Positions 1 to 10,793 of a DNA stretch of 59,328 bases are shown one piece after another. Source of the stretch: Mycobacterium colombiense. Lineage in GTDB: Bacteria > Actinomycetota > Actinomycetes > Mycobacteriales > Mycobacteriaceae. Where the stretch lies: assembly GCF_001672755.1 (NCBI RefSeq), contig NZ_LZKI01000069.1, positions 1 through 59,328 of the forward strand. Direction: 5' to 3'. The notes below the pieces were generated by a model that was not told the DNA's origin, did no database searches, and saw only the letters and a list, made by a program, of their open reading frames with translations. A program made the position numbers and the translations under genes. Within the stretch, counting starts at the first letter, position 1. Every line of letters begins with the position of its first letter.

Positions 1-3000
1 CAATCCGAGTCCGTCGGCGAGCTCGATCGACACCGCCCTGGAGGCCCGAGACGTCGCCTCGGACGACGCCGCCGGCGCGATGCGTGCGCGCACCGCGGAC
101 GCGCCCGCGGCGTGCAACGACACCCCCTGCCACGAGAACGGCAGCACCACCTCGTCGGTCTGGCCGCCGATGTGGTGGCTGACGACCAGTGCGTGCATGG
201 CCGCATCAAGCAGCGCCGGGTGGACGCCGAAACCGTTGACGCCGCCGGCGGCGTCGGGCAGCCGCACCTCGGCGAACACCTCGTCGTCGCGCACCCACGT
301 CGCGGTCAGGCCCTGGAATGCCGGGCCGTAGTCGTAGCCGAGCGCCGCCAACTCCTCGTATCCGTCCGCCGCGTCGACCTTGACCGCTCCCGCCGGCGGC
401 CACGCCGACAGGTCCGCGCCCGGCTCGACCGAGCCGGTGCTCAGCGTTCCCTCGGCGTGGCACACCCAGCCGGAGCCGCTGTCGGAACGCGAGAAGATCG
501 ACACCCCGCGCTGGCCGGATTCTTCCGCGGGGCCGACCACCACTTGCACGGCAACCGATGCCGACCCGGAATCCTTGGCCGGCAACATCAACGGCGCCTG
601 CAGCGTCAGCTCGTCGACCGTCGAGCATCCGACTTCGTCGCCCGCGCGAATCGCCAGCTCCACGAAGCCGGACCCCGGGAACACGACCGTGCCGGACACG
701 GCGTGATCGGTGAGCCAGCCCTGCAAGCTCGGCGACAGCCGGCCCGTCAGCACCACGCCGCCCGACGACGGCAGCTCGACGACCGCGCTCAGCAGCGGGT
801 GCTCGCTGGTGCCCAGGCCCAGGCCCGAGGCGTCGGCCGCGATGCCCTCGCCGGACAACCAAAACCGGCGCCGGTCAAAGGCGTACGTCGGCAGCTCGAC
901 GAAGCCGGCGCCGTCCAGCGCACCGCGCCAGCGCACGCTCACGCCCGCGACGAACGCGGTGGCGGCCGACGTCAGGAACCTGTCGAGACCACCGTCGTCG
1001 CGGCCCAGGGTCGGGATGACGATGGCCTCGGTGTCGGCGCCGCCGTGGTCGTTGGCGGTGTCCTCGAGGCCCGCGACCAGTGCCGGATGCGGACTGGATT
1101 CGATGAACGTCCGGTAGCCGTGCTCGCAGGCGCTGCGCACCGCCTGGTCGAACTGCACGGTCTGCCTGATGTTGCGATACCAGTAGTCGGCATCCAATCC
1201 GGCTGTGTCCAAACGGTTTCCGGTGACCGTGGAGAAGAACGCGATGCGCGAGGAGCGCGGCTCGATGCCGGCCAGGACCTCCGCGAGGTCGGCGCGGATC
1301 GCCTCGACCTCAACGGAGTGCGAGGCATAGTCCACGTCGATCCGCCGGGTCCGCAGCTCGAGATCGGCGCAGAAGCCGACGAGCTCGTCGAGCGCGGCGC
1401 CCTCACCGGACACCACCACGGCCGACCTGCCGTTGACGGCGGCGATGCTGACTCGATTCCCGTAGGGCGCCAACAACTCCCGGGCCCGTTCGGTGCTGCA
1501 GGCGATGGACAGCATCCCGCCGGGGCCGGCCAGTGCCGTCAGCAGCTTGCTGCGCAACGTGACGACGCGGGCCGCGTCCTGCAGCGACAGCGCCCCGGCG
1601 ACGTAGGCGGCGGCGATCTCGCCCTGCGAATGCCCGATCACCGCGTCCGGGTTGACCCCGATCGACTTCCACAGTTCGGCCAGCGACACCATCACCGCGA
1701 AGAGCACCGGCTGGACCACGTCGACGCGGTCCAGGCCCGGAGCATCGGGGGCGCCACGCAGCACACCGGTCAGCGACCAGTCGACGAATTCCGCGAAGGC
1801 CTCTTCGCACTCCTGGATCTGTTGGGCGAATACCGGTGCGGTGTCCAGCAATTCGATTGCCATGCCCAGCCACTGGGAGCCCTGGCCGGGAAAGACGAAC
1901 ACGGTCTTGCCCGCCGGAGTCGCGGTGCCCCGGATCACCGATCCGGTGGGGTCATCGTTGGCCAGCTCGTCGAGGCCGTCCAGCAGCCGATCGCGGTCAC
2001 CGCCGACAACGACCGCGCGGTGCTCAAACGTCGCGCGGCCCGCCAATGACCAGCCTATGTCGGCGATATCCAGATCACTGTGCGCGCGAACGTATTCGGC
2101 TAACCGCGCCGCCTGCGCCGCCAACGCCGACGGCGATTTCGCCGACACCGTCCACGGAACCACCGGCCGCACCGGCCCGGCCTCCCGATGCGGGGCCTCC
2201 GGACCCGACACCGGCGCCGCCTCGACGATGACGTGCGCGTTGGTGCCGCTGATGCCGAACGACGACACGCCCGCCCGGCGCGGCCGCTCGGCGTTCCAGG
2301 GTTGCGCCTCGGTCAGCAGCGACACCGAGCCCGCCGACCAGTCCACGTGCGGACTCGGCGCGTCCACGTGCAGCGTCGCGGGCAGCGTCTCGTGGCGCAT
2401 CGCCTGGACCATCTTGATGACGCCGGCCACGCCGGCGGCGGCCTGCGTGTGACCCATGTTCGACTTGATCGAGCCCAGCCACAGCGGCTCGCTGCGGTCC
2501 TGGCCGTAAGTGGCCAGCAGCGCCTGCGCCTCGATCGGGTCACCCAGGGTGGTTCCGGTGCCGTGGCCCTCGACGACGTCGACGTCGGCCGGGGACAACC
2601 CGGCATTGGCCAGCGCCGCCCGCACGACCCGCTGCTGCGAGGGACCGTTGGGCGCGGTCAGCCCGTTGGAGGCGCCGTCCTGGTTGACCGCCGAGCCGCG
2701 GACCACTGCCAGCACCGGGTGCCCCAGCCGCTGCGCGTCCGACAGGCGTTCCACGACCAGGATGGCCCCGCCTTCGGACCAGCCGACGCCGTCGGCCGCG
2801 CCCGCGTAGGCCTTGCATCGTCCGTCCGGCGCCAACCCGCGGTGGCGGCTGAACTCCACGAAGACCGTCGGCGTCGCGTTCACGGTCGCGCCGCCGGCCA
2901 GGGCCAGGTCGCACTCCCCTGAGCGCAGCGACTGCACGGCCATGTGCAAGGCCACCAGCGACGACGAGCACGCCGTGTCCACCGACACCGCGGGGCCCTC

Positions 3001-3576
3001 GAGGCCGAGCACGTAGGACACCCGCCCCGAGGCGACGCTGGAGGTCATGCCGGTCAGCCGGTAACCCTCGATCTCCTCGGCGAGCATGCCGTAGCCCTGG
3101 ACGATCAGCCCGGCGAACACACCGGTGGCGCTGCCGCGCAACCCGCTGGGGTCAATTCCGGCCCGCTCCAACGCTTCCCACGACAGTTCGAGCAGCATCC
3201 GATGCTGGGGGTCCATCGCGAGCGCCTCGCTCGGCGCGATGCCGAAGAAGGCCGGATCGAAGTCCGCGACGCCGTCCACGAAACCGCCGGTGTTCACGTA
3301 GCACTTGTGCCGCGCGTCGGGGTCGGGGTCATACAGGCTCGCGACGTCCCAGCCACGGTCGGCGGGAAACTCCGAGATGACGTCGCGGCCGTCGGCGACC
3401 ATTTGCCACAGCGCGTCCGGGCTGTCGACGCCACCCGGGAAGCGGCACGACATACCGACGATCGCGATCGGCTCATTCGACCGCTCCAGCAGCGCCCGGT
3501 TGGTGCGCTTCAGGCGCTCAACCTGGACCAGCGCTTTACGCAGCGCTTCGGTCGCATGCTGGAGTTGATCAACCAT
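1..3576 (-). CDS. pks12: Polyketide synthase Pks12, N-terminal 1192 residues (gene continues past base 1)
   Basis: Type I modular polyketide synthase. In M. tuberculosis, Pks12 builds the mycoketide chain of mannosyl-phosphomycoketide antigens. The frame is open from an ATG at 3576 (GGTGAGG ribosome site just upstream) to the window edge. Order seen: short N-terminal helical docking segment [16 protein letters not shown]; ketosynthase from about residue 34, with active-site Cys203 in VDTACSSS and later EGHGTGT; acyltransferase with Ser650 in GHSQGE and YASH at 750-753, the signature of methylmalonyl-CoA selection; then the start of a dehydratase, His958 in [10 protein letters not shown] (HxxxGxxxxP). 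The rest of module 1 and any module 2 lie outside. The N-terminus agrees closely with remembered M. tuberculosis Pks12 and the neighbours match. Product identity is inferred from synteny. Confidence 0.93.
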   Translation of the reverse strand, partial: MVDQLQHATEALRKALVQVERLKRTNRALLERSNEPIAIVGMSCRFPGGVDSPDALWQMVADGRDVISEFPADRGWDVASLYDPDPDARHKCYVNTGGFVDGVADFDPAFFGIAPSEALAMDPQHRMLLELSWEALERAGIDPSGLRGSATGVFAGLIVQGYGMLAEEIEGYRLTGMTSSVASGRVSYVLGLEGPAVSVDTACSSSLVALHMAVQSLRSGECDLALAGGATVNATPTVFVEFSRHRGLAPDGRCKAYAGAADGVGWSEGGAILVVERLSDAQRLGHPVLAVVRGSAVNQDGASNGLTAPNGPSQQRVVRAALANAGLSPADVDVVEGHGTGTTLGDPIEAQALLATYGQDRSEPLWLGSIKSNMGHTQAAAGVAGVIKMVQAMRHETLPATLHVDAPSPHVDWSAGSVSLLTEAQPWNAERPRRAGVSSFGISGTNAHVIVEAAPVSGPEAPHREAGPVRPVVPWTVSAKSPSALAAQAARLAEYVRAHSDLDIADIGWSLAGRATFEHRAVVVGGDRDRLLDGLDELANDDPTGSVIRGTATPAGKTVFVFPGQGSQWLGMAIELLDTAPVFAQQIQECEEAFAEFVDWSLTGVLRGAPDAPGLDRVDVVQPVLFAVMVSLAELWKSIGVNPDAVIGHSQGEIAAAYVAGALSLQDAARVVTLRSKLLTALAGPGGMLSIACSTERARELLAPYGNRVSIAAVNGRSAVVVSGEGAALDELVGFCADLELRTRRIDVDYASHSVEVEAIRADLAEVLAGIEPRSSRIAFFSTVTGNRLDTAGLDADYWYRNIRQTVQFDQAVRSACEHGYRTFIESSPHPALVAGLEDTANDHGGADTEAIVIPTLGRDDGGLDRFLTSAATAFVAGVSVRWRGALDGAGFVELPTYAFDRRRFWLSGEGIAADASGLGLGTSEHPLLSAVVELPSSGGVVLTGRLSPSLQGWLTDHAVSGTVVFPGSGFVELAIRAGDEVGCSTVDELTLQAPLMLPAKDSGSASVAVQVVVGPAEESGQRGVSIFSRSDSGSGWVCHAEGTLSTGSVEPGADLSAWPPAGAVKVDAADGYEELAALGYDYGPAFQGLTATWVRDDEVFAEVRLPDAAGGVNGFGVHPALLDAAMHALVVSHHIGGQTDEVVLPFSWQGVSLHAAGASAVRARIAPAASSEATSRASRAVSIELADGLGL

Positions 3577-3992
3577 CACAAACCTCACCTAACGACGTTC
3601 GGCCGTCTTTCACCGCCGGATGCGGTTTTCGCCGAGTGACGGACTTTGCTGCACGAGGCGACGCCGTTTCCCGTTCGACCAGCGTCGTGCTGCTCTCCGA
3701 CCCAAGAATATTGCTGGTGAGTATGGCCAACTCCGACTGGATTTCAAAACGCCCGCTGCTCCCGGCTGCTACGGGAGGACCGGCATGGACCGCTGCGCCG
3801 CGCCGCGCAAAGAAGATGTGAGGCCGGGTGCCCGGTGTGCCCGGTGTGCTCGCTGGACAGCGGTGCGCTGTAGACATGGCCCCACGTCCATGGCGCGACT
3901 GTACCCGGCTGACCATAGCCGGTGGTCAGGCGCATGTCGTGGCGGGTTCGGTGCAGCGCCGGCTTTCCGCCGGCCCCGTGCGGGCGATGCGG
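3577..3992. other. Intergenic region upstream of pks12
   Basis: About 415 bp between the 5' end of pks12 and the 3' end of the next minus-strand gene. I see no convincing protein gene: the short open frames here are GC-rich and have no recognisable motif or ribosome site. On the minus strand an AT-richer patch near 3700-3735 (TATTCT with a weak GAGTTG upstream) could hold the pks12 promoter, but the match is poor. A small tandem of CCGGTGTG-like units lies at about 3829-3848. Confidence 0.5.
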
Positions 3993-4343
3993 TCACACAC
4001 CCGCTCGGCGCCAGCCGTCGGCGGCCGTGGCGGCTTGGATCAGCGCGTCGCACAACTGGCGAAGTTCGGTGGCCCCGGCGCCTTCGTCGACCGCCGTGGC
4101 GACATCCTCGGCCGCGCACCGCACCTGGTAGACGCGATCCGACAGGTCGGCGGCATCCTCGGCCGACAGCACCACCGCGTCCTCGGGCACGGCCGTCACG
4201 CCGTTGCGATTCAGCGAGGCCCGTTGTTCGTAGGCGCGCTGCCGGCACGACTGCCGGCAGTACTGACGGCGACGACCCATCCCCGCATCGGTAACGTCTC
4301 GGCCGCACCAGCGACAGGGCTGCGGGTGGGTACGGCGGCTCAC
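3993..4343 (-). CDS. Small Cys-rich protein, Rv2049c-like
   Basis: 116 residues from a GTG start. The N-terminus holds four cysteines in a zinc-ribbon-like pattern: CRWCG, then about 20 residues on, YCRQSCRQRAYEQR. The rest is an acidic, Ala-rich helical tail. The same Cys pattern is common in small actinobacterial proteins of unknown function. It sits between rbpA (divergent) and pks12 (same strand), the place of Rv2049c in M. tuberculosis. Function is unknown; zinc binding, perhaps nucleic-acid binding, is inferred from the Cys/Arg content. It could share a transcript with pks12, although 416 bp separate them. Confidence 0.7.
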   Translation of the reverse strand: MSRRTHPQPCRWCGRDVTDAGMGRRRQYCRQSCRQRAYEQRASLNRNGVTAVPEDAVVLSAEDAADLSDRVYQVRCAAEDVATAVDEGAGATELRQLCDALIQAATAADGWRRAGV

Positions 4344-4419
4344 GCCTGCCGACTTTAGTCGGGTTTTCTCGGCGATCCCGGTATCATTGAGGGTCGCGTC
4401 GCGTATGCCGGTCCCGGCC

Positions 4420-4446
4420 GGGAACTGCGCAGATCGCCGCAGCGTT
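4420..4446 (+). promoter_or_regulatory. Sigma-R/SigH/SigE-type promoter of rbpA
   Basis: GGGAAC at 4420-4425 and GTT at 4444-4446, i.e. GGAAC-N18-GTT. This fits the consensus of the Streptomyces SigR and mycobacterial SigH/SigE group. It lies about 80 bp before the rbpA start codon. The Streptomyces rbpA gene is a known SigR target, which fits. Which mycobacterial sigma factor reads it is inference. A second, SigA-like -10 (TATCAT at 4382-4387) is possible upstream. Confidence 0.6.
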
Positions 4447-4525
4447 TGCTAACTGGACAGATTGCATTGAACTGCAGTAAGGGAGCCGAAGAGCTCCGAG
4501 AAGAAGACCTGAAGGAGTAGCAGCC

Positions 4526-4861
4526 ATGGCTGATCGCGTACTGAGAGGCAGCCGCCTCGGGGCCGTGAGCTACGAGACTGACCGCAACCACGACCTGGCG
4601 CCGCGTCAGCTCGCGAAGTACCGGACCGAGAACGGCGAGGAGTTCGAGGTTCCCTTCGCCGACGACGCCGAGATCCCCGGCACCTGGCTGTGCCGCAACG
4701 GCCTGGAAGGCACCCTGATCGAGGGCGACCTGCCCGAGCCGAAGAAGGTGAAGCCGCCGCGGACGCACTGGGACATGCTGCTGGAGCGTCGCTCGGTCGA
4801 GGAGCTCGAAGAGCTGCTCAAGGAGCGCCTCGAGATCATCAAGACCCGCCGCAGGGGCTGA
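4526..4861 (+). CDS. rbpA: RNA polymerase-binding protein RbpA
   Basis: 111 residues, the exact length of M. tuberculosis RbpA (Rv2050). RbpA binds RNA polymerase and group I/II sigma factors (SigA, SigB), stabilises open complexes and affects rifampicin tolerance. Visible parts: N-terminal tail to about residue 25; core domain about 26-71; basic linker KKVKPPR (73-79); C-terminal sigma-interaction helices (80-111) with THWDMLLERR, containing Arg88. Arg79 of the linker is also present. The start is fixed by the site GAAGGAG about 7 bases before the ATG. Divergent from the small Cys-rich gene; preceded by a stress-type promoter at 4420-4446. Confidence 0.97.
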   Translation: MADRVLRGSRLGAVSYETDRNHDLAPRQLAKYRTENGEEFEVPFADDAEIPGTWLCRNGLEGTLIEGDLPEPKKVKPPRTHWDMLLERRSVEELEELLKERLEIIKTRRRG

Positions 4862-4890
4862 TCGCGGCTTGAGCCGGGCCGGACCGCGAC

Positions 4891-5685
4891 CTAAGTGCGG
4901 TTGTCGGCGCTGGTGGCCCGGGCGCCCGATCGTCGGCCCTGAACACCCCAACGGGTGACCTTGACCAGGGCTTCGCGGATGTTGGAGCCGCTCATCTTGG
5001 ACACGCCGAGTTCGCGCTCGGTGAAGGTGATGGGCACCTCGGCGATGGTGAACCCGTTGCAGATGGTGCGCCAGGTCAGATCGATCTGGAAGCAGTAGCC
5101 CTTGGAGTCGACGCCGTCGAGGTCGATCGCTTCGAGCACTTCGCGGCGGTAGGCGCGGTAGCCGGCGGTGATGTCGTGCACGCCGATGCCGAGCGCCAGC
5201 CGGGCGTAGGTGTTCGCCGTCCAGGACAGCGCCCAGCGCCGCCATGGCCAGTTGCGCACCGTCCCGCCCTCGACGTAGCGGGAGCCGATGGCCAGGTCGG
5301 CGCCGGCGTCGACGGCGTCCAGCAGGCGGTGCAGCTGTTCGGGCGCGTGGCTGCCGTCGGCGTCCATCTCGACCAGGACCGAGTAGTCACGGCTCAACCC
5401 CCACGCGAAACCCGCCAGGTACGCCGCGCCCAGGCCGTCCTTGGCGGTGCGGTGCATGACGTGCGTGCGGCCGGCGTCGGCTGCCGCCAGCTCCTCGGCG
5501 AGCTGGCCGGTGCCGTCGGGGCTGCTGTCGTCCACCACGAGCAGGTGCACGTGCGGGCACGCCTCTTTGAGCCGCCGGTGGATGACCGGAAGGTTCTCCA
5601 GCTCGTTGTAGGTAGGAATGATCACCAAGACGCGCTGGCTGGGACGGTTGCTTGGGACTTGGGGCGCCGGCTGGCCGGTGGTCAT
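4891..5685 (-). CDS. ppm1: Polyprenol-monophosphomannose synthase Ppm1
   Basis: 264-residue GT2-family glycosyltransferase. It transfers mannose from GDP-mannose to polyprenyl phosphate; the product feeds lipomannan, lipoarabinomannan and protein O-mannosylation. Seen: IPTYNE near residue 24, [10 protein letters not shown] (Asp52-Asp53), and the metal-binding DAD at 108-110 in EMDADGSH, with a Ser/Arg-rich tail. The ATG has a GAGGAG site upstream. In M. tuberculosis this domain is fused behind Lnt in one 874-residue protein (Rv2051c). Here lnt is a separate gene ending 115 bp upstream on the same strand, as in M. smegmatis. Confidence 0.95.
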   Translation of the reverse strand: MTTGQPAPQVPSNRPSQRVLVIIPTYNELENLPVIHRRLKEACPHVHLLVVDDSSPDGTGQLAEELAAADAGRTHVMHRTAKDGLGAAYLAGFAWGLSRDYSVLVEMDADGSHAPEQLHRLLDAVDAGADLAIGSRYVEGGTVRNWPWRRWALSWTANTYARLALGIGVHDITAGYRAYRREVLEAIDLDGVDSKGYCFQIDLTWRTICNGFTIAEVPITFTERELGVSKMSGSNIREALVKVTRWGVQGRRSGARATSADNRT

Positions 5686-5800
5686 GTAGCTCCTCTGTGT
5701 CGCCCGAAATCGAAAGTGTGTCGGCCGTCCTGGTCGGGCGGCGGGTGGTCAGTCGCCGTCGGCTGCCGGCGTGCGGTCCCGAGAGTCGGGCGCAGTGTCT

Positions 5801-7801
5801 TCAGTCATGCTCGTCGGGCGGGAGTTTGCCCGGGGTTGCACCGGTCCCTTCCGATTGGCGTGTGGACCTGAGACGTACCGAACGCGGGAACCATCCATTG
5901 TGCCGTATTCCGGCCAGAATCACCGCTCCGGCCGCCACCACCATGACCCATTGCACCAGCGGCCCCCATTGCGTCGCCGGCGTGAGCCTGGTCTTGAGCC
6001 GCACCTGCATGTCCAGATAGGCGGGCTGGAAGAAGTCGGTGCGGGACAACTCGCCGCCGTCGGGGGCCACCACGGCGCTGATTCCCGTGGTGCCGGCCAC
6101 CACCACGTACCGGTCGTGCTCGACGGCCCGGACCTTGGCGAATGCCAGCTGCTGCTCGCTCATCCTCTTGTTGAAGGTGGCGTTGTTGGCCGGCACCGCC
6201 AGCAGCTGGGCACCGCCGAGCACCGCTTGTCGCGGCACCCGGTCAAAGATCACTTCCCAGCAGGTGGCGACGCCGAGTGGCACCCCCGCGATGTGCACCA
6301 CCCCGGAGCCCTGGCGGGGCACGAAGCTTCCGGCGCGGCCGGCGTAGCCGGACAGGTGTTTGAAAAGCCACGGCATCGGCAGGTACTCGCCGAACGGCTG
6401 CACTATTTCCTTGTCGTGGCGATCGGCCGGGCCGGTGGCCGGATTCCACACGATCATGGTGTTGGTGTAGTTCGGATCCTGCGGCGAGCGTCCCGGCACT
6501 TCGAGCACGCTGCCGATCAGGATCGGGGCGCCGATCGCCGCCGCGGCCTGCGAGATCTCCAGGGCGGCGTCGTGGTTGACCAGCGGGTCGATGTCCGACG
6601 AGTCTTCCGGCCAGATCACGAACTGCGGTTGCGGCGCGGCCCCGGAGCGCACGTCCTCGGCCAGCCGCAGGGTTTCCTGGACGTGGTTGTCCAGCACCGC
6701 GCGCCGCTGTTCGTTGAACTCGAAGCCCAGCCGCGGCACGTTGCCCTGCACGGCCGCGACGGTCACCGCGGGCTCGCCGCCGGAGCCGGTACCGGAGTGG
6801 CGCACCTGCGGCCAGACGATGAGCGACGCGAAGAGCACCAGACAGATGCAGACGCCGGGCAGCACCACCGCGGGCGGCGCCTGGTCGGGGTGCGCGGCTT
6901 CGGCGCCGCTGTCGAGGGGCGCGGGGTGACCGGAGTGCCACCACTTCACGATCTCCAGCGCGATAGCCGTCGCGCTGAAGCCCACCAGCATGATCGCCAT
7001 GGACAGCAGCGCCACGCCGCCGAGCTGGACCAGCGGCAAGAACGGACCGTGTGTCTGCCCGAACGCCACCGACCCCCAGGGGAAGCCGCCGAACGGGAGG
7101 ATCGACTTGAGCCACTCCTGGGCCGCCCAAATCAGCGCGAACCAGACGGGCCAGCCGGGCAGCCGGCGCACGATGACGGCGCACAGGCCGAAGAGAGCGG
7201 GAAACAGCGAGCACACGATCGCGAGCGCGATCCACGGGATGGGGCCGACCAGGAGCCCGACCCACGGCAGCAGCGGCAGGTAGAAAGCAAGCCCGAACAG
7301 GAACGCGTAACCCAGGCCGCCGGCAGGCGTGGTCGCGGGGTGCGTCAGCACCCACGCCAGCAGCGCGGCGGCCACCACCGCACCCCACCACCAATTGAGC
7401 GACGGGAAACTGGCGCAGAACAGTAGGCCGCCCATCACCACGCAGCTCAGCCGGGTCAGGCGGGGCAGCATCGCGGCCTGGGCGGCGGGCAGCCGCGCGA
7501 TCACCGCGGCCACCAGTCCGGCTACCGCGCCGCGCGCCGCGGCCCCGAGCCGACCACCCGGGCTCGCGCCGCCCGGCCCTTCGGGCGATCCCGCTTCCGC
7601 GGCGTCCTCGTCCCGGTCGGGGTCGCCGTCGGGCTCGTCGTCCTCGGCTTCGGGCTCGACGCGAACCTCGGCGGGCTGGTCGTCGCGGTCCGACTCCGCC
7701 TCGTCGCTGATCGGGTCGATGTCGGGCCGCCGCGGCAGGTCCTCGTCGGCCGCATCGGTTCGGTCCGCGGGCTCGTCGTCGCCGGGCCGATACCTAGCCA
7801 T
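5801..7801 (-). CDS. lnt: Apolipoprotein N-acyltransferase Lnt
   Basis: 666 residues. It adds the third acyl chain to the N-terminal Cys of lipoproteins in the cytoplasmic membrane. An acidic, probably cytosolic, N-terminal tail of about 85 residues precedes a run of membrane helices (about 90-285), then a nitrilase-type domain. The Glu-Lys-Cys triad is visible: Glu399 (WPED), Lys464 ([14 protein letters not shown]), Cys514 (ATCWEV). The chosen start is the ATG at 7801, which overlaps the end of the upstream amidohydrolase gene by 8 bp. A longer in-frame extension to 8050 lies fully inside that gene and was rejected. Probably co-transcribed with ppm1. Confidence 0.93.
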   Translation of the reverse strand: MARYRPGDDEPADRTDAADEDLPRRPDIDPISDEAESDRDDQPAEVRVEPEAEDDEPDGDPDRDEDAAEAGSPEGPGGASPGGRLGAAARGAVAGLVAAVIARLPAAQAAMLPRLTRLSCVVMGGLLFCASFPSLNWWWGAVVAAALLAWVLTHPATTPAGGLGYAFLFGLAFYLPLLPWVGLLVGPIPWIALAIVCSLFPALFGLCAVIVRRLPGWPVWFALIWAAQEWLKSILPFGGFPWGSVAFGQTHGPFLPLVQLGGVALLSMAIMLVGFSATAIALEIVKWWHSGHPAPLDSGAEAAHPDQAPPAVVLPGVCICLVLFASLIVWPQVRHSGTGSGGEPAVTVAAVQGNVPRLGFEFNEQRRAVLDNHVQETLRLAEDVRSGAAPQPQFVIWPEDSSDIDPLVNHDAALEISQAAAAIGAPILIGSVLEVPGRSPQDPNYTNTMIVWNPATGPADRHDKEIVQPFGEYLPMPWLFKHLSGYAGRAGSFVPRQGSGVVHIAGVPLGVATCWEVIFDRVPRQAVLGGAQLLAVPANNATFNKRMSEQQLAFAKVRAVEHDRYVVVAGTTGISAVVAPDGGELSRTDFFQPAYLDMQVRLKTRLTPATQWGPLVQWVMVVAAGAVILAGIRHNGWFPRSVRLRSTRQSEGTGATPGKLPPDEHD

Positions 7802-9404
7802 GGATGACAGCGCCCCGATGCACCGTTCGCCGGCAACGCGGTAGGGCATCGTCGCGACCCAATCGCGGCAGCGCCGGCACGCGCGACCGCGGATCCGTCG
7901 ACCAGCGCTGGACGGTGTCGCGCGGGGCGTGCACCTCGAGGTCCCCGGCGTCCCAGACGACATACGAGGCCGGCGCTCCCGGCACCAGCGTGCCCGTCTT
8001 GCCGTCGCGGACACCGGCCGCCCGCCAGCCGCCGCGGGTGGCGGCGGCAAACGCGGCCCGCGCCGAGACCCCGCTACCGGCGGTGCGGTGGTTGACCGCG
8101 GCGCGCACGCTCACCCACGGGTCGAAGCCCGTGACGGGAGCGTCGGAACCGAGCGCGAGGGGCACGCCTTGGGATGCTAACAGCGCAAAGGGGTTGAGCC
8201 GACCGCCTCGCTGGGCACCGAGCCGTCGGGCGTACATGCCGTCGACGCCGCCCCAGAGCGCATCGAAATTGGGTTGAACGCTGGCGATGACGCCCCACCG
8301 GCCCAGTCTGGCGGCCTGATCGGCGCTGACCATCTCGACGTGCTCGAGGCGGTGCCCGCAGCGGGCGACGGCGACCGGCCCGAGGTCGGCGACGACGCGC
8401 TCGAAAGCCTCCACCGCAGTCGCGACCGCGGCGTCCCCGATGACGTGGAATCCGGCGGTGACCCCGGCCTGGGTACACGCCCGAATGTGCGCCTCGACGG
8501 CATCGGAATCCAGGTAGCAGGCTCCGGTGCACTCCGGGGCGTCCGTGTACGGCTCGCGCAGCCACGCGGTGCGCGATCCCAGGGCCCCGTCGACGAACAG
8601 GTCACCGGCCAGCCCATGGGCTCCGGTCGCCGCCATCAGCTCGCGCGCCTGGTCGGGGTTGCTCACCGGCTCACCCCAATAACCGATCACCTCGACGCCG
8701 TGATCGAGGGCCCGCAACTGCAGCCAGTCGTCGATCCCACCGATCTCGGGGCCGGCGCATTCGTGGACCGCGACGATGCCGGTCGCCGCGGCGGCCCGCA
8801 ACGCTGCGGTGCGGGCTTCGGCGAGCTGCTCCGCCGTCAGCAGGCCCCGGGCGACGGCCCGCACCAGATGGTGGGCGTCGCCGACCAGCGGCCCCTCGGC
8901 GCTGAACCCCGCCGCCGCCGGGAGTTCCGTGGCCAGCCGTCGCAGGCCCGTGGACGCCAGCGCGGAGTGCACGTCCACGCGCGCGAGGTAGGCGGGCCGG
9001 TCGCCGAGAACGGCGTCCAGGTCGCCGAGGCTCGGCGGGGTGTTCTCCGGCCACGAGGTTTCGTCCCAGCCATGGCCCCACACCGGCTGGCCGGGGTGTG
9101 CGGCGGCGAACTCGGCGACCATCCGCAGGCATTGGGCGCGCGAGGCCGCCGGGCGCAGGTCCAGCCCGCTGAGCGTCAGTCCGGTGGCGGTGAGATGGAT
9201 GTGGCTGTCCACGAACCCCGGCGCCACGAACCCGCCCAGGAGATCTTCGACGTCGGCGTCGGGAAACAGGCGGCGGCCGACCTCATCGCTGCCCAGCCAT
9301 GCCACCACGCCGTCGCGGACGGCCATCGCGGTCGCATCGGGCTGGGCCGGGCTGTGCACCCGGCCATTGATCAGCAGGGTCACCGGTGCGGGGCTAGCGG
9401 TCAC
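7794..9404 (-). CDS. Amidohydrolase family protein (YtcJ-like)
   Basis: 536 residues from a GTG start. Metal-dependent amidohydrolase of the Amidohydro_3/YtcJ group. Seen: short N-terminal beta domain ([11 protein letters not shown]), the metal motif VDSHIHL near residue 65, WGHGWDET, a central His (GFHVIGDAA), HRLEHVEM, and a late Asp in [13 protein letters not shown]. The substrate is unknown; relatives act on formamide or cyclic amide compounds. It lies directly upstream of lnt with an 8-bp overlap and in the place of Rv2052c, so it probably heads the lnt-ppm1 transcript. No signal peptide is seen, so it is likely cytosolic. Confidence 0.85.
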   Translation of the reverse strand: MTASPAPVTLLINGRVHSPAQPDATAMAVRDGVVAWLGSDEVGRRLFPDADVEDLLGGFVAPGFVDSHIHLTATGLTLSGLDLRPAASRAQCLRMVAEFAAAHPGQPVWGHGWDETSWPENTPPSLGDLDAVLGDRPAYLARVDVHSALASTGLRRLATELPAAAGFSAEGPLVGDAHHLVRAVARGLLTAEQLAEARTAALRAAAATGIVAVHECAGPEIGGIDDWLQLRALDHGVEVIGYWGEPVSNPDQARELMAATGAHGLAGDLFVDGALGSRTAWLREPYTDAPECTGACYLDSDAVEAHIRACTQAGVTAGFHVIGDAAVATAVEAFERVVADLGPVAVARCGHRLEHVEMVSADQAARLGRWGVIASVQPNFDALWGGVDGMYARRLGAQRGGRLNPFALLASQGVPLALGSDAPVTGFDPWVSVRAAVNHRTAGSGVSARAAFAAATRGGWRAAGVRDGKTGTLVPGAPASYVVWDAGDLEVHAPRDTVQRWSTDPRSRVPALPRLGRDDALPRCRRTVHRGAVIHG

Positions 9405-9477
9405 GATCGGTCACAGGCCAAAACTACGTGGAACTGTTCTGATGGCGATAACGGTCGGCGGGTGCCCCGCGCCCGCG

Positions 9478-10008
9478 TCAGCGTCCGTCGAATCGTTGCG
9501 GACGCGCCGGCGCCTCGACGTCATGAACATCGATGACCTCGCCGTCGATGTAGTCGCCGTGGCCGCCTTTCGAGCCCGCATCCGGGTAGTAGCCGCTCGC
9601 CGGGTGGGGCTCGGGGCGCAGGACGCTCGCGTAACTGAGTCCCGGCATCTGCCGTTGCAGCTTGCGCACCGCCATGGCCGTCAACCCGGGGCCGACGGCC
9701 GACCGCACCGGCGGGATCAGCAGCAACAGGCCCAGCGCCGTGCTGACCAGGCCGGGAACGAGGACGAGGAGCGCGGCCAGGCTGACCAGCGCACCATCGC
9801 CCGCAGCGCGTTGGTCGGTCAGTCCCGAGCGCAGTTGACCGATCCGGCGGATGAGGTGCGACCCGGCCATCGGGGCCACAATGCCCCAGCCGAGCAGGAA
9901 GGTCCCCACCAGCGCCAGCAGGGTCCAGCCCCATCCGATCGTCGACACCAACGCGAAGATCACCGCGAGTTCGACGACGGCGTAGATCAGCAACAGCCGC
10001 GACACCAT
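9478..10008 (-). CDS. fxsA: FxsA-like membrane protein
   Basis: 176 residues. FxsA family: a small inner-membrane protein named for suppressing phage T7 exclusion in E. coli; its normal role is unclear. Seen: N-terminal helices (LLLIYAVVELAVIFALVS and GWTLLALVGTFLLGWGIV), then LVSLAALLVLVPGLVSTALG, and a hydrophilic tail rich in Pro, Gly and Asp. Corresponds in position to Rv2053c. It lies 73 bp upstream of the amidohydrolase on the same strand and is divergent from the dienelactone hydrolase gene. Confidence 0.9.
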   Translation of the reverse strand: MVSRLLLIYAVVELAVIFALVSTIGWGWTLLALVGTFLLGWGIVAPMAGSHLIRRIGQLRSGLTDQRAAGDGALVSLAALLVLVPGLVSTALGLLLLIPPVRSAVGPGLTAMAVRKLQRQMPGLSYASVLRPEPHPASGYYPDAGSKGGHGDYIDGEVIDVHDVEAPARPQRFDGR

Positions 10009-10081
10009 GCCAGACCAACGTGTGCGGACCGCACCCGAGTTCCCGTGGTGCTCGCCGCCGTGATTGCAGTTAGATGACGCT

Positions 10082-10789
10082 ATGACGACGATTCACATCG
10101 ATACCCCCGACGGACCGATCGATGCGTTACTGAGCACCCCGCCGGGACAGGGTCCGTGGCCGGGTGTGGTGGTGATCCACGATGCATTCGGTTATGGGCG
10201 GGACAAGCAATCGATCAATGACCGCATCGCCGCGGCGGGTTATCTGGCGGTTACCCCGAACATGTATGCCCGCGGTGGCCGCATCCGCTGCATCACCCGC
10301 GTCATGAAGGAGCTGCAGACGCAGCGCGGCCGCGCCCTCGATGACATCCTGGCCGCACGCGATCACCTGAAGGCCATGCCGGAGTGTTCCGGCCAGGTAG
10401 GCATCGCGGGCTTCTGCATGGGCGGCCAGTTCGCTCTTGTCATGTCGCCCAAGGGTTTCGGTGCCTCCGCCCCGTTCTATGGCACTCCCCTGCCCCGCAA
10501 CCTGGACAAGACGCTGGACGGCGCGTGCCCGGTCGTGGCCAGCTTCGGCGGCCGTGACCCGCTGGGCCGGGGTGCGCCCGAGAAGCTGAGCAAGACGGTC
10601 GCGGCCAAGAACATCGCCGCCGACGTGAAGACGTATCCGGGCGTCGGGCACAGCTTCGCCAACGAGCTGCCCGCCCAACCGCTGCTTCGCATCGCGGGTT
10701 TCGGCTACGACCGGGACGCCACCGAGGACGCCTGGCGGCGGGTGTTCGCCTTCTTCGGCGAGCATCTGGGCACGGGCGCCGCGACGTAG
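10082..10789 (+). CDS. Dienelactone hydrolase family protein
   Basis: 235 residues, starting at the ATG at 10082; the in-frame upstream start at 10064 adds only six residues. Alpha/beta hydrolase of the carboxymethylenebutenolidase type with the family's Cys-Asp-His triad: Cys112 (AGFCMGG), Asp159 (GGRDP) and His190 (GVGHSFAN). The family hydrolyses dienelactones, but mycobacterial members have unproven substrates. It fills the position of Rv2054. Its 3' end faces the PfpI-type gene, 4 bp away. Confidence 0.9.
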   Translation: MTTIHIDTPDGPIDALLSTPPGQGPWPGVVVIHDAFGYGRDKQSINDRIAAAGYLAVTPNMYARGGRIRCITRVMKELQTQRGRALDDILAARDHLKAMPECSGQVGIAGFCMGGQFALVMSPKGFGASAPFYGTPLPRNLDKTLDGACPVVASFGGRDPLGRGAPEKLSKTVAAKNIAADVKTYPGVGHSFANELPAQPLLRIAGFGYDRDATEDAWRRVFAFFGEHLGTGAAT

Positions 10790-10793
10790 TGGG

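Noticed and set aside
112..2049. Long open frame of 645 codons on the plus strand
   Set aside because: It is antisense to pks12, which has clear KS, AT and DH motifs. Arg/Gly/Ala-rich with no motif: a GC-rich shadow frame.
4862..4890. Hairpin between rbpA and ppm1 as terminator
   Set aside because: TCGCGG and CCGCGA arms are far apart (about 18 bp) and no T-run follows.
7802..8050. N-terminal extension of lnt
   Set aside because: The added residues lie inside the amidohydrolase gene and look like an out-of-frame product; the ATG at 7801 fits operon overlap.
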